Part shown: one piece after another, positions 1-11,252 of the stretch
How the letters are laid out: every line of letters starts with the position of its first letter
How positions within the stretch are numbered: position 1 is the stretch's first letter
NCBI RefSeq assembly: GCF_018294505.1
Contig: NC_057808.1
Coordinates: forward strand, 356,302,696 to 356,366,695
Length of the DNA: 64,000 nucleotides
Direction of reading: 5' to 3'
DNA from: Triticum aestivum
Taxonomy: Eukaryota > Streptophyta > Magnoliopsida > Poales > Poaceae
Program-made: the position numbers and the translations under genes
The notes under the pieces: model-generated
Seen by the model: only the letters and a program-made list of their open reading frames with translations
Told to the model about the DNA's origin: nothing
The model's database searches: none

Positions 1-528
1 CCAGAAGTGTTTCAGGACGTACCCGTAAAGAATCGGGTCACCGGAAGGGGTTCTGGGCAACCCCTGGCAAGTTATGGGCCTTATGGGCCAAAGTAGGAGG
101 CAGACCAGCCCACAAGGGGACTGGTGCGCCCCCTCCCTTGTTTGGCCCGCCCTAGGGAAGGAAAAGGGGGAGGGCTAGCCCCTCCCGCCTTTCCCTCTCA
201 TGGGAGAAAGGAAGGGGGGCGCCACCCTCCCCTGCATTTCCCCGCACTCCAAATAAGGAAAGGGGGGCGGCTTGGGAGGGACCCCAAGTAGGATTCCTCC
301 TACTTGGGCGCCTCCTTTGGATACTCCTCCCTCCCTCCCACCTATATATATGTGGGAGGGGGCGCCTAGCACACAACAGACAATTGCCTAGCCGTGCGCG
401 GTGCCCCCCTCCACCGTTTACACCTCCGGTCATATTTTCGTAGTGCTTAGGCGAAACCCCGCGAAGATCACTTCACCATCACCACGCCGTCATGCTGCCG
501 GAACTCGTCTACTACCTCGCCATCTTGC
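1..528 (+). repeat. Element A 5' LTR, part 1 (left end outside window)
   Basis: Aligns with 49904-50391 of A's 3' LTR: both contain the CT-rich stretch, the TATATATA box and the 'gtgcttaggcgaa' block. This copy has about 50 extra bases near 205-265. It ends at CTTGC (524-528), the target duplication of element B. Two overlapping minus-strand open frames here are LTR shadows. Confidence 0.92.
343..351 (+). promoter_or_regulatory. Predicted TATA box of element A 5' LTR
   Basis: TATATATA in a CT-rich context followed by 'gtgggaggg'. The same arrangement occurs at 50200-50207 in the other LTR of A, and at the equivalent place in element B's LTRs. This marks the likely U3/R boundary. Confidence 0.6.
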
Positions 529-1087
529 TGAAGGAAATTTGCCCTAGAGGTAATAATAAAATTGTTATTTATATTTCCTTATATCATGATAAATGTTTAT
601 TATTCATGCTAGAATTGTATTAACCAGAAACTTAGTACATGTGTGAATCCATAGACAAACAAAGTGTCACTAGTATGCCTCTACTTGACTAGCTTGTTGA
701 ATAAAAGATGGTTGAGTTTCCTAGCCATACACATGAGTTATCATTTGATTAACGGGATCACATCATTAGAGAAGGATGTGATTGACTTGACCCATTCCGT
801 TAGCTTAGCACTTGATCGTTTAGTATGTTGCTATTGCTTTCTTCATGACTTATACATGTTCCTGTGACTATGAGATTATGCAACTCCCGAATACCAGATG
901 AACACTTTGTGTGCTACCAAACGTCACAACGTAACTGGGTGATTATAAAGGTGCTCTACAAGTGTCTCTGATGGTGTTTGTTGAGTTGGCATAGATTGAG
1001 ATTAGGATTTGTCACTCTGATTGTCGGAGAGGTATCTCTGGGGCCTCTCGGTAATGCACATCACTATAAGCCTAGCAAGAAATGTGA
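529..1087 (+). repeat. Element B 5' LTR, part 1
   Basis: Matches 17662-18220 of B's 3' LTR. The break at 1087 is the insertion point of element C; the last five bases, TGTGA, are its target duplication and recur at 11248-11252. Confidence 0.95.
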
Positions 1088-2608
1088 TGATGACCCACAA
1101 GTGTAGGGGATCTATCGTAGTCCTTTCGATAAGTAAGAGTGTCGAACCCAACGAGGAGCAGAAGGAAATGGTAAGCAGTTTTTAGTAAGGTATTCTCTGC
1201 ATGCACTGAAATTATTGGTAACAGATAGTTTTGTGATAAGGTAATTCGTAACGGGTAGCAAGTAATAAAAGTAAACAAGGTGCAGCAAGGTGGCCCAATC
1301 CTTTTTGTAGCAAAGGACAAGCCTGGACAAACTCTTATATAAAGGGAAGCGCTCCCGAGGACACATGGGAATTATCGTCAAGCTAGTTTTCATCATGCTC
1401 ATATGATTCGCGTTCGTTACTTTGATAATTTGATATGTGGGTGGACCGGTGCTTGGGTACTGCCCTTCCTTTGACAAGCATCCCACTTATGATTAACTAC
1501 TCTCGCAAGCATCCGCAACTACGAAAGAAGAATTAAGGTAAACCTAACCATAGCATGAAACATATGGATCCAAATCAGCCCCTTACGAAGCAAGACATAA
1601 ACTAGGGTTTAAGCTTCTGTCACTCTAGCAACCCATCATCTACTTATTACTTCCTAGTGCCTTCCTCTAGGCCCAAATAATGGTGAAGTTTCATGTAGTC
1701 GACGTTCACATGACACCACTAGAGGAAAGACAACATACATCTTATCAAGATATCGAATGAATACCAAATTCAGATGACTACTTATAACAAGACTTCTCCC
1801 ATGTCCTCAGGAACAAACATAACTACTCACAAATCATATTCATGTTCATAATCAGAGGGGTATTAATATGCATAAAGGATCTGAACATATGATCTTCCAC
1901 CGAATAAACCAACTAGCATCAACTACAAGGAGTAATCAACACTACTAGCAACCCACAGGTACCAATCTGAGGTTTTGAGACAAAGATCGGATACAAGAGA
2001 TGAACTAGGGTTTCAGAGGAGATGGTGCTGGTGAAGATGTTGATGGAGATTGACCCCCTCCCGGTGAGAGGATCGTTGTGATGACGATGGTGACGATTTC
2101 CCCCTCCCGGAGGGATGTTTCCCCGGCAGAACAGCTCCGCCGGAGCCCTAGATTGGTTCCGCCAAGGTTCCGCCTCGAGACGGCGGCACTTCGTCCCGAA
2201 AGCTTCCTTCTGATTTTTTCCAGGGAAAAAGACACCTTATACCAGAAGATGGGCATCGGGGGGCTTCCAGGTGGCCCACGAGGCAGGGGGCGCGCCCAGG
2301 GGGGTAGGGCGCGCCTCCACCCTCGTGGCCAGGGTGTGGGCCCCCTTCGGTTGATTCTTTCGCCAGTATTTTTTATTAATTCCAAAAAGTGCCTCCGTAA
2401 AGTTTCAGGACTTTTGGAGTTGTGTAGAATAGGTCTCTAATATTTGCTCCTTTTCCAGCCCAGAATTCCAGCTGCCGACATTCTCCCTCTTCATGTAAAC
2501 CTTGTAAAATAAGAGAGAAAAGGCATAAGTATTGTGACATAATGTGTAATAACAGCCCATAATGCAATAAATATCGATGTCAAAGCATAATGCAAAATGG
2601 ACGTATCA
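1088..2608 (-). repeat. Element C 3' LTR (left copy)
   Basis: 1521 bp, starting TGATGACCCA and ending GTATCA on the plus strand, paired with 9745-11247. A sampled 140 bp near the left end differs at about six positions. It includes the GC-rich inverted motif around GGCGCGCC at 2276-2328. Confidence 0.94.
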
Positions 2609-2620
2609 ACTCCCCCAAGC
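2609..2620 (-). other. Polypurine tract of element C
   Basis: Reads GCTTGGGGGAGT on the minus strand, directly inside the 3' LTR, the expected plus-strand priming site. Confidence 0.85.
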
Positions 2621-4280
2621 TTTGACCTCGCTTGTCCTCAAGCGGAAGCCAATATCGAAAAATATGTCCACGTGTTTAGAGATAGAGGTGTCGATAAAAT
2701 AAAATACGGACATGAGGGCATCATGAGCATTCTTAGAATAGCAACATATATATATATATATATTGTCATATGATTTCTTATGCTGAAGTAACAATCTATT
2801 CACAATGCAAAGTATGAATCAGAAACTTCATTGAAAACTAACAAACTATAATCTCGGTCATTGAAGCAATTGCAATTTATCATAACATCGGAAAGAGTCA
2901 ATATAAGAGCTTTTCAGCAAGTCCACATACTAAACTATCATTTAGTCTTTCACAATTGCTAACACTCACGCAATACTTATGGGTATGAAGTTTTAATCGG
3001 ACACCGAGAAAGATAGGGGCTTATAGTGTTGCCTCCCAACCTTTTACCTCAAGGGTAATGTCAACAATAATAGTTTATGATAACTTACATCCAATTGGAT
3101 ATATATATATCAGGATCTTTCCAACACAGTGTGCTTGCCAAAAGATAAAGTGTAAAAAGGAAAGGTGAAGATCACCGCGACTCTTGTATGAAGGCATAAG
3201 ACAAAAATAAAAGATAGGCCCTTCGCAGAGGGAATCAGAGGTTGTCATGTGCTTTTAGGGTTGGATGCACAAAATCTTAATGTGAAAGAACGTCACTTTA
3301 TATTGCCACTTGTGATAGGGACCTTTATTATGCAGTCCGTCGCTTTTATTACTTCCATATCACAAGATCGTATAAAGCTTATTTTCTCCACACTAATAAA
3401 TCATACATATTTAGAGAGCAATTTTTATTGCTTGCAACAATGACAACTTACTTGAAGGATCTTACTCAATCCATAGGTAGGTAAGGTGGACACTCATGGC
3501 AAACCTGAGTTTAAGGATATTCAAAAGCACAAGTAGTATCTCTACTTGGTCCAAAGAATTTGGCTAGCATGAGGGGGAAGGCAAGCTCAACATGTTGGAT
3601 GATCCATGACAATATACTTTATTTCGGATATAAGAAAACATAACCCATTACGTTGTCTTCCTTGTCCAACATCAACTTTTTAGCATGTCATATTTTAATG
3701 AGTGCTCACAATCATAAAAGATGTCCAAGATAGTATATTTATATGTGAAAACATCTCTTTCTTTATTACTTCCTATTAATTTCAACGATGACCAAAACTA
3801 TGTTTGTCAACTCTCAACAACTTTTATTCATCATACTCTTTATATGTGAAGTCATTACTCTCCATAAGATCAATATGATCTTTTTATTTCTTTTTATTCT
3901 TTCTTTTTCTTATTATTCCCTCAAGATCATAGCAAGATAACCGAGCCCTCGACTCAAGACTAATCTTTATTATATATAGCTCACGGACTCGATTACATAG
4001 AGGAATCATAAAGCAAAACTCAAAACTAAATCATACTAAAAACTTTACTCTGCTAGATCAAGATATTACCAAAAGGATCGAACTAAGAAAAAGGGTAAAG
4101 ATAGGAGTGTGATGGTGATACGATACCGGTGCACCTCCCCAAAGCTTGGCAGTTGCCAAGGGGATGTGATTATGTCTCTTTCTTCAGAGGTGGTGACGTG
4201 ATATTCTTGGCGATGATGCCCCTTAGGATATGATTCTCTTCCTCGAGCTTATTAACTTGCTGCTTGAGATCCATTATTTC
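2621..4280 (-). other. Element C non-coding 3' region
   Basis: About 1.66 kb, AT-rich, with no credible coding frame on either strand. It includes a short TA dinucleotide run at 2746-2762. Athila-lineage elements typically carry a long spacer between integrase and 3' LTR, sometimes with an envelope-like frame; no such frame was seen here. Confidence 0.7.
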
Positions 4281-4625
4281 CTAACGGAGCTTACCCGTGA
4301 CGGTTAAATCTCCTTTCACACATGGATGTTGCATAGCTGCGGGAGAACAAGTAACACTCTTTTTCATATTTTCATAAGAAAGGAATCTAGCATTGGAAGG
4401 GATGACCGAGTTTGGAAATGCTGAGCTCTGAAGTTCCTCCATCGTGAATCTGGCTTGGAGACGAGAGGTAACTTCTTGATCCTCCTTCATGTCATCTATC
4501 CTTTTCAAGCCGGCCTCCATCTCTTCCTCAGTGGATGGCCCAAAGTGATCGGCATCGCTGTTTGCTTTTGGCCACGGTGTCGGGTGAGATACCCGGCTCT
4601 CCCCGACTGACTCTTGAGAAGACAT
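4281..4625 (-). CDS. Small ORF of unknown function between integrase and 3' LTR of element C
   Basis: A 114-codon open frame, unbroken while the neighbouring pol is full of stops. It starts MSSQESVGES, is hydrophilic and rich in Glu, Ser and Lys, and has a predicted helical middle (EEEMEAGLKRIDDMKEDQEV). No membrane segment, signal peptide or metal-binding motif is seen, so it does not look envelope-like. It sits about 300 bp downstream of integrase in the same orientation. It may be an accessory protein of this Athila-type family, or a chance-preserved remnant. Function not recognised. Confidence 0.5.
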   Translation of the reverse strand: MSSQESVGESRVSHPTPWPKANSDADHFGPSTEEEMEAGLKRIDDMKEDQEVTSRLQARFTMEELQSSAFPNSVIPSNARFLSYENMKKSVTCSPAAMQHPCVKGDLTVTGKLR

Positions 4626-4932
4626 CTTGATCTAATCTGCGGCAGAAACAAGTCAAAACCAAAACAGAGGATTTTGTCGTGGTACCGTGGTCAAAACCTT
4701 CGGGAGATTATATAATGAATTTTTACCGACCAAAAGAAGTATCGTGCAAGAAAACTGAGTCCAGAGGGCACACGAGGTGCCCACGAGGTAGGGGGCGCGC
4801 CCTCCACCCTCGTGGATGTCTCGTGTCCCTTTCGGACTACTTCTTATTTTCCTAATTTTTTAAATATTCCAAAACGGAGAAAAATTGCCATTAGAACTGT
4901 TTTGGAGTCGGTTTACTTACCGTACCACATAC
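4626..4932 (-). other. Spacer between integrase and the small ORF of element C
   Basis: No coding frame. Contains at 4781-4815 an inverted repeat: CCACGAGG and CCTCGTGG arms around GGGGCGCGCCC. The same motif occurs in C's LTRs. Confidence 0.6.
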
Positions 4933-6095
4933 CTATTCCTTTTCGGGGTCCGAAACGTTCTGGAAAGTGTCCCTTATGTATTCCTCCGGGGTTACGGTTT
5001 CAATAACATTGGTTTCAACATTTATGGGATTACCTGAGATATAATGTTTGATTCTTTGACCGTTCACCACCTTCGGATTTGTGCCTTCGAAGTTGTTGAT
5101 TTTTATGGCACCGGAACGATAGACCTCCTCGATAACGTAAGGACCTTCCCATTTAGAGAGAAGTTTTCCTGCAAAAAATCTTAAACGAGAGATGTATAGC
5201 AAAACATAATCACCTACATTAAACTCACGCTTTCGTATCCTTTTGTCATGCCATCTTTTAACTTTTTCTTTAAACAGTTTGGCATTCTCATAGGCCTGGG
5301 TTCTCCACTCATCAAGTGAGCTAATGTCAAATAGTCTCTTCTCACCGGCAAGTTTGAAATCATAATTGAGCTCTTTAATGGCCCAATATGCCTTATGTTC
5401 TAGTTCGAGAGGTAAGTGACATGCTTTTCCATAAACCATTTTATACGGAGACATACCCATAGGATTTTTATATGCATTTCTATAGGCCCATAACGCATCA
5501 TCAAGTTTCTTGGACCAATTTTTTCTAGATCTATTAACAGTCTTTTGCAAAATTAATTTAAGCTCTCTATTACTCAATTCTACTTGACCGGTAGACTGTG
5601 GGTGGTATGGAGATGCAATTCTATGGTTAACATCATACTTAGTGAGCACTTTACAGAAAGCACCATGAATAAAATGTGAACCACCATCAGTCATTAGGTA
5701 TCTAGGGACTCCAAACCTCGGAAAAATAACTTCTTTAAGCATCTTAATAGAAGTGTTATGATCAGCACTACTAGTTGGAATAGCTTCTACCCACTCAGTA
5801 ACGTAATCAACAGCAACTAAAATATGTGTATAGCCATTTGAGGAATGAAACGGCCCCATATAATCAAAGCCCCAAACATCAAATGGTTCAATAACAAGTG
5901 AATAGTTCATAGGCATTTCTTGACGTCTACTAATATTACCAACTCTTTGAAATTCATCACAAGACAAGACAAACTTACGGGCATCTTTGAAGAAAGTAGG
6001 CCAATAAAACCGGATTGCAATACCTTATGTGCAGTTCTATCTCCAGCGTGGTGTCCTCCATAAGCCTCGGAGTGACACTTGCATAAGATCTGTTC
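4933..6095 (-). pseudogene. Element C integrase (broken)
   Basis: The main frame, 4933-5967 (344 codons), holds the catalytic core and C-terminal domain of a Gypsy integrase, which joins the cDNA ends to target DNA in the nucleus. The first Asp lies in FDYMGPF, the second in MTDGGSHF and the Glu in STGQVELSNRE, so the D,D,E triad is retained. The C-terminal part (KREFNVGDYVLLY, KWEGPYVIEEV) is the usual DNA-binding SH3-like region. There is no chromodomain, consistent with Athila. The N-terminal zinc-binding part (5968-6095) is out of frame and cut by a TAG just after PEHE near 6096. Confidence 0.85.
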
Positions 6096-6740
6096 CTATT
6101 CATGCTCAGGTACACAACGTCTAATAACACCATCTACTCCTTCTTTATAAAGGTGTGGGTCATCCCAGAAGTAATGTCTTAAATCATAGAAAAACTTTTT
6201 CTTTTGCTGGTATGTGAAACTAGGTGGTATAAGTTTAGCAACAATGTAATTAGTATAATCAGCATACCATGGAGCAGTACGAGAAGCATTTATGATAGCT
6301 AATTGTTCATCAGGAAAGCTATCATCAATAGGGAGTGGGTCATCAAGAACATTCTCTAACCTAGACAAGTTGTCTGCAACGGGGTTCTCAGCTCCCTTTC
6401 TATCTATAATTGGCAAATCAAATTCTTGTAGCAAGAGAACCCATCTAATAAGTCTAGGTTTATCATCTTTCTTTTCCATGAGGTATTTAATAGCAGCATG
6501 ATCAGTGTGAATAGTTACTTTAGAATCAACAATATAAGGTCTGAACTTATCACAAGCAAATACAATTGCTAAAAATTCTTTTTCAGTGGTAGCATAATTT
6601 CTCTGGGCGCTGTCTAGAGTTTTACTAGCATATTGGATAACATTTAATTTCTTATCAACTCTTTGTCATAGAACAGCACCTACAGCATAATCACTAGCAT
6701 CGCACATAATTTCGAAGGGTAAATTCCAATCAGGTGGCTG
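6096..6740 (-). pseudogene. Element C RNase H and connection region (broken)
   Basis: The start of RNase H (MCDASDYAVGAVL, first catalytic Asp) lies near 6669-6705 and is cut by a TGA at 6666-6668. The remainder continues in 6096-6479 with [12 protein letters not shown] and the linker toward integrase ([12 protein letters not shown]). The domain would remove template RNA during cDNA synthesis. The stop after the first catalytic block and a frame change near 6480 make it non-functional. Confidence 0.75.
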
Positions 6741-7976
6741 AACAATAGGTGCAGAAATCAAAGCTTTCCTAAGTATTTCAAATGCTTCTACAGTATCGTC
6801 ATCAAAGACAAAAGGAACATATTTTTGTAAGAGATTAGTCAGAGGCCTAGAAATTTTTGAGAAGTCTTTAATGAATCTCCTATAAAAAACTGGTATGACC
6901 AAGGAAACTTCTTATACCTTTGATGTCTTTGGGACACGACATCTTTTCAATAGCATCAACTTTAGCTTTATCAACTTCAATACCTCTTTCAGAAATTTTA
7001 TGCCCCAAGACAATACCTTCATTAACCATAAAGTGGCACTTCTCCCAATTCAAGACAAGATTAGTTTCTTCACATCTCTGCAAAACTCGATCAAGGTTGC
7101 TCAAGCAATCATCAAAAGAAGTTCCGTAAACGAAAAAATCATCCATGAAAACTTCAACAATCTTTTCACAAAAATCAGAGAATATAGCCATCATGCATCT
7201 TTGAAAGGTAGCAGGTGCATTACATAAACCAAAAGGCATACGTCTATAAGCAAAGGTACCGAAAGGGCAAGTAAAAGTGTTTTTTTCTTGATCCTCTTTT
7301 GACACAGGTATTTGAGAGAAACCAGAATAGCCATCTAGAAAGCAAAAATGTGTGTGTTTGGATAATATTTCTAGCATTGATCAATAAAAGGTAAAGGGTA
7401 ATGATCCTTTTTAGTAGCTTTATTTAATTTGTGGAAATCAGTTACCATCCTATAACCTGTAACAATTCTTTGTGGGATCAATTCATCTTTATCATTAGGG
7501 ACACAATGGACGGGACTTACCCACTGACTATTAGCAACATGATAAATTATACCTGCCTCTAGAAGCTTCACTATTTATTTTCTTACCACTTCTTTCATCT
7601 TAGGATTTAACCATCGTTGGTGATCAACAACTGGTTTAGCGTCTTTCTCCAATTTTATCTTGTGCTGGCATAGAGTGGGACTAATGCCCTTAAGATCATC
7701 AAGAGTATATCCAATAGCAGCACGGTGTTTCTTCAGAGTTTTCAATAATTTCTCCTCTTCCCGCTCTGAAAGGTTAGCACTAATAATAACAGGATATATC
7801 TTCTTTTCACCGAGATAAGCATATTTAAGAGTATCAGGTAATGGTTTAAGCTCAAACACGGGATCACCCTTGGGTGGAGGAGGATCCCCTAGAATTTCAA
7901 CAAGCAAGTTGTGTTTCAAGATAGGTCCCTGTTTAAAGAATACTTCATCTATTTCCCTTCTTTCATTCATAAACAT
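6741..7976 (-). pseudogene. Element C reverse transcriptase (broken)
   Basis: RT is spread over three frames. 7575-7976 holds the pre-RT segment ending in MKEVVRK and a TAA. 7371-7571 holds the fingers (SQWVSPVHCVP, TDFHKLNKATKKDHYPLP). 6880-7377 holds the palm, with FLDGYSGFSQI and the catalytic FMDDF box. Thumb and connection follow in 6741-6902 (YRRFIKDFSKISRPL). Frame changes fall near 7373 and 6900. The MDD pair is intact but the polyprotein cannot be translated. Confidence 0.82.
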
Positions 7977-8124
7977 ATTTCATGGTCTAGCAAATATTGT
8001 TCTAAAGGATCATTAGGGGGCACGACAATAGAAGCAAGACCAATAATTTCATCTTTACTAGGCAATTCTTTATCATGGGGTTGTCTATGAAATTTAGCAA
8101 AATTAAAGTCATGAGACATATCCC

Positions 8125-8595
8125 CTAAACCAATAGTAACAATATCGCCTTTTTGCAGTCTATCTTAGCATTAACAGTATTCAAGAAGGGTCTACCAAAT
8201 ATAATGGGACAAAAGTCATCTTGTGGGGAACCAAGAACAAGAAAATCAGTAGGATATTTAACTTTCCCACACAAGACTTCAACATCTCTAACAATCCCCA
8301 CTGGTGAAATAGTATCTCTATTGGCAAGCTTAATTGTAACATCAATACCTTCTAACTCAGCAGGTGCAATGTGATGCATAATTTCTTCATATAAAGAATG
8401 AGGTATTGCACTCGCACTAGCACCCATATCACATAAGCCATGATAGAAATGATCTCCTATTTTAACAGAAGTAACAGGCATGCCTACAACAGGTCTATGT
8501 TTATTTTTAGTATCGGGTCTAGCAATCCTAGCAGCCTCATCACAGAAGCAAATAACATGCCCATCAATATTATCGGTCACGAGATCTTTAACCAT
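8125..8595 (-). pseudogene. Element C aspartic protease region (broken)
   Basis: A 156-codon frame with the retropepsin signature CDMGASASAIP (Asp-Met-Gly-Ala, the Athila variant of D-T/S-G-A) and the downstream flap region ending IIFGRPFLNTVNAKIDC. It would cleave the Gag-Pol precursor. It lies one frame away from gag, with a 19-bp overlap at 8577-8595, and ends at a stop near 8125. About 150 bp between it and the next open segment (7976) are also interrupted. Confidence 0.75.
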
Positions 8596-9638
8596 AGCAA
8601 TACTAGTTCAACTTTAATTTGCTCAGGGGGTGTAGGTGTTTTAATATTAATTTTGTTGACCACAGTTGAGGCTTTAGCATGATCCTTTATTCTAACAGGG
8701 AAAGGTGATTTCTCAATATAAGCAGTAGGAACAATAGGATCAACATTATAGGTGATAGTCTTTTCTTCAACTTTAATAGGTTCAACTACTTTTACTTCAA
8801 AGGGAGGATGATATTTAAACCACTTCTCCTTAGGGAGATCAACATGAGTAGCAAATGATTCACAGAGAGAAGCTACTACCTCAGAGTCAAGTCCATATTT
8901 AGTGCTAAATTCACGAAAAGCATCGGTATCCATAAAAGATTTAACACAATCAAAATTAGGTGTTATACCTGACTCCTTACCTTCGTCGAGATCCCAATCT
9001 TCAGAGTTGCGTTTAATTCTTTCCAATAAATCCCATCTGAATTCAATAGTCTTCATCATAAAAGAACCAGTACAAGAAGTATCGAGCATGGAGCGATTGT
9101 TGAGAGAAAGCCGAGCATAAAAATTTTGAATAATAATTTCTCTTGAGAGCTCATGATTGGGGCATGAATATAACATTGACTTAAGCCTCCCCCAAGCTTG
9201 AGCGATGCTTTCTCCTTCGCGAGGCCAAAAATTATATATATAATTACGATCGTGATGAACCTGATGCATAGGATAAAACTTCTGATGAAATTCCAATTTC
9301 AATCGGTTGTAGTTCCATGATCCAATATCATCGCATAACCTAAACCATGTCAATGCCTTTCCCTTCAAAGATAAAGGGAAGACCTTCTTCTTGATAACAT
9401 CCTCGGGCATACCTGCAAGCTTAAATAATCCACAAACTTCATCCACATAGATTAGGTGCAAATCAGGCTGCAATGTTCCATCTCCTGTAAAGGGATTAGC
9501 TAGCAGTTTCCCTATCATACCCGAAGGAATTTCAAAGTAAACATTTTCAGTAGGTTCAGTAGGTTGAGGAGCAACTATTTGCTCTACTGGTCGGGGTGAA
9601 GATACCCTGAACAAGCCCCTCAAAGGATTACTTTCCAT
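8577..9638 (-). CDS. gag: Element C Gag
   Basis: 353-codon open frame starting MESNPLRGLF, 78 bp downstream of the tRNA-Asp primer site. The central segment (KGKALTWFRLCDD, FHQKFYPMHQ, EGESIAQAWGRLKSML) is the retrotransposon Gag core of the Athila type, which assembles the cytoplasmic particle. No CCHC zinc knuckle is seen, as is common in this lineage. The last residues before the stop diverge from the protease frame, which points to a recent frameshift near 8590 rather than a designed gag/pol boundary. It is the only long intact frame of this element. Confidence 0.8.
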   Translation of the reverse strand: MESNPLRGLFRVSSPRPVEQIVAPQPTEPTENVYFEIPSGMIGKLLANPFTGDGTLQPDLHLIYVDEVCGLFKLAGMPEDVIKKKVFPLSLKGKALTWFRLCDDIGSWNYNRLKLEFHQKFYPMHQVHHDRNYIYNFWPREGESIAQAWGRLKSMLYSCPNHELSREIIIQNFYARLSLNNRSMLDTSCTGSFMMKTIEFRWDLLERIKRNSEDWDLDEGKESGITPNFDCVKSFMDTDAFREFSTKYGLDSEVVASLCESFATHVDLPKEKWFKYHPPFEVKVVEPIKVEEKTITYNVDPIVPTAYIEKSPFPVRIKDHAKASTVVNKINIKTPTPPEQIKVELVLLWLKIS

Positions 9639-9715
9639 AGTAACAAGTGACAGTAAATTTCAGCACACTATATAAATCTTTCCTTACCAAATTCCACCTA
9701 TCAAAGGCGCTTCAC

Positions 9716-9733
9716 TCCCCGGCAACGGCGCCA
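9716..9733 (-). other. Primer-binding site of element C (tRNA-Asp)
   Basis: Minus strand reads TGGCGCCGTTGCCGGGGA, complementary over 18 nt to the 3' end of plant tRNA-Asp, 11 bp inside the 5' LTR. It fixes the direction of transcription as minus. Confidence 0.92.
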
Positions 9734-9744
9734 GAAAAGAGTCT

Positions 9745-11247
9745 TGATGACCCAAAAGTGTAGGGGATCTATCATAGTCCTTTCGATAAGTAAGAGTGTC
9801 GAACCCAACGAGGAGCAGAAGGAAATGATAAGCAGTTTTCAGTAAGGTATTCTCTGCAAGCACTGAAATTATCGGTAACAGATAGTTTTGTGATAAGGTA
9901 ATTCGTAACGGGTAACAAGTAATAAAAGTAAATAAGGTGCAGCAAGGTGGCCCAATCCTTTTTGTAGCAAAGGACAAGCCTGGACAAACTCTTATATAAA
10001 GGAAAGCGCTCCCGAGGACACATGGGAATTATCGTCAAGCTAGTTTTCATCATGCTCATATGATTCGCGTTCGTTACTTTGATAATTTGATATGTGGGTG
10101 GACCGGTGCTTGGGTACTGCCCTTCCTTTGACAAGCATCCCACTTATGATTAACTACTCTCGCAAGCATCCGCAACTACGAAAGAAGAATTAAGGTAAAC
10201 CTAACCATAACATGAAACATATGGATCCAAATCAGCCCCTTACGAAGCAACTCATAGACTAGGGTTTAAGCTTCTATCTCTATAGCAACCCATCATCTAC
10301 TTTTTACTTCCCAATGCCTTCCTCTAGGCCCAAATAATGGTGAAGTGTCATGTATTCGACGTTCACATGACACCACTAGAGGAAAGACAACATACATCTT
10401 ATCAAAATATCGAACGAATACCAAATTCACATGACTACTTATAACAAGACTTCTCCCATGTCTTCAGGAACAAACGTAACTACTCACAAATCATATTCAT
10501 GTTCATAATCAGAGGGGTATTAATATGCATAAAGGATCTGAACATATGATCTTCCACCGAATAAACCAACTAGCATCAACTACAAGGTGTAATCAACACC
10601 ACTAGCAACCCACAGGTACCAATCTGAGGTTTTGAGACAAAGATCGGATACAAGAGATGAACTAGGGTTTCAGAGGAGATGGTGCTGGTGAAGATGTTGA
10701 TGGAGATTGACCCCCTCCCGATGAGAGGATCGATTGTGATGACGATGGTGACGATTTCCCCCTCCCGGAGGGATGTTTCCCCGGCAGAACAGCTCCGCCG
10801 GAGCCCTAGATTGGTTCCGCCAAGGTTCCGCCTCGAGACGGCGGCGCTTCGTCCCGAAAGCTTCCTTCTGATTTTTTCCAGGGCAAAAGACACCTTATAC
10901 CAGAAGATGGGCATCGGGGGGCTTCCAGGTGGCCCACGAGGCAGGGGGCGCGCCCCCACCCTCATGGCCAGGGTGTGGGCCTCCTTCGATTGATTCTTTT
11001 GCCAGTATTTTTTATTAATTCCAAAAAGTGCCTCCGTAAAGTTTCAGGACTTTTGGAGTTGTGCAGAATAGGTCTCTAATATTTGCTCCTTTCCCAGCCC
11101 AGAATTCCAGCTGCCGGCATTCTCCCTCTTCATGTAAATCTTGTAAAATAAGAGAGAAAATGCATAAGTATTGTGACATAATGTGTAATAACAGCCCATA
11201 ATGCAATAAATATCGATGTCAAAGCATGATGCAAAATGGATGTATCA
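9745..11247 (-). repeat. Element C 5' LTR (right copy)
   Basis: 1503 bp, pairs with 1088-2608. It begins TGATGACCCA and ends ATGTATCA, followed by the duplication TGTGA. About 18 bp shorter than its partner, mainly in the GC-rich inverted motif at 10934-10968. Open frames on both strands are LTR shadows found in both copies. Confidence 0.94.
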
Positions 11248-11252
11248 TGTGA

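Larger units (their letters stand above)
1088..11247 (-). mobile_element. Element C: Athila-type Gypsy LTR retrotransposon (Fatima-like) nested in B's 5' LTR
   Basis: Flanked by the perfect duplication TGTGA (1083-1087, 11248-11252). LTRs are at 1088-2608 and 9745-11247. Coding is on the minus strand, so the right-hand LTR is the 5' LTR. The primer site at 9716-9733 is complementary to the 3' end of tRNA-Asp, the primer usual for the Athila lineage. The pol order protease, RT, RNase H, integrase is Gypsy. A long non-coding stretch and an extra small ORF lie between integrase and the 3' LTR. Gag is open, but pol has at least eight breaks. The Fatima-like label comes from resemblance and was not searched. 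Confidence 0.94.

Noticed and set aside
2005..2440. Overlapping 120-126 codon frames on both strands
   Set aside because: Inside element C's LTR; a version recurs at 10576-10993. Composition effect of the GC-rich stretch.
2746..2762. TA dinucleotide run
   Set aside because: Very short microsatellite in a non-coding spacer; no further structure.
9716..9733. tRNA-like sequences next to LTRs (also 12414, 19648, 23268, 39779, 54830)
   Set aside because: Only 13-18 nt complementary to tRNA 3' ends. They are primer-binding sites, not tRNA genes.
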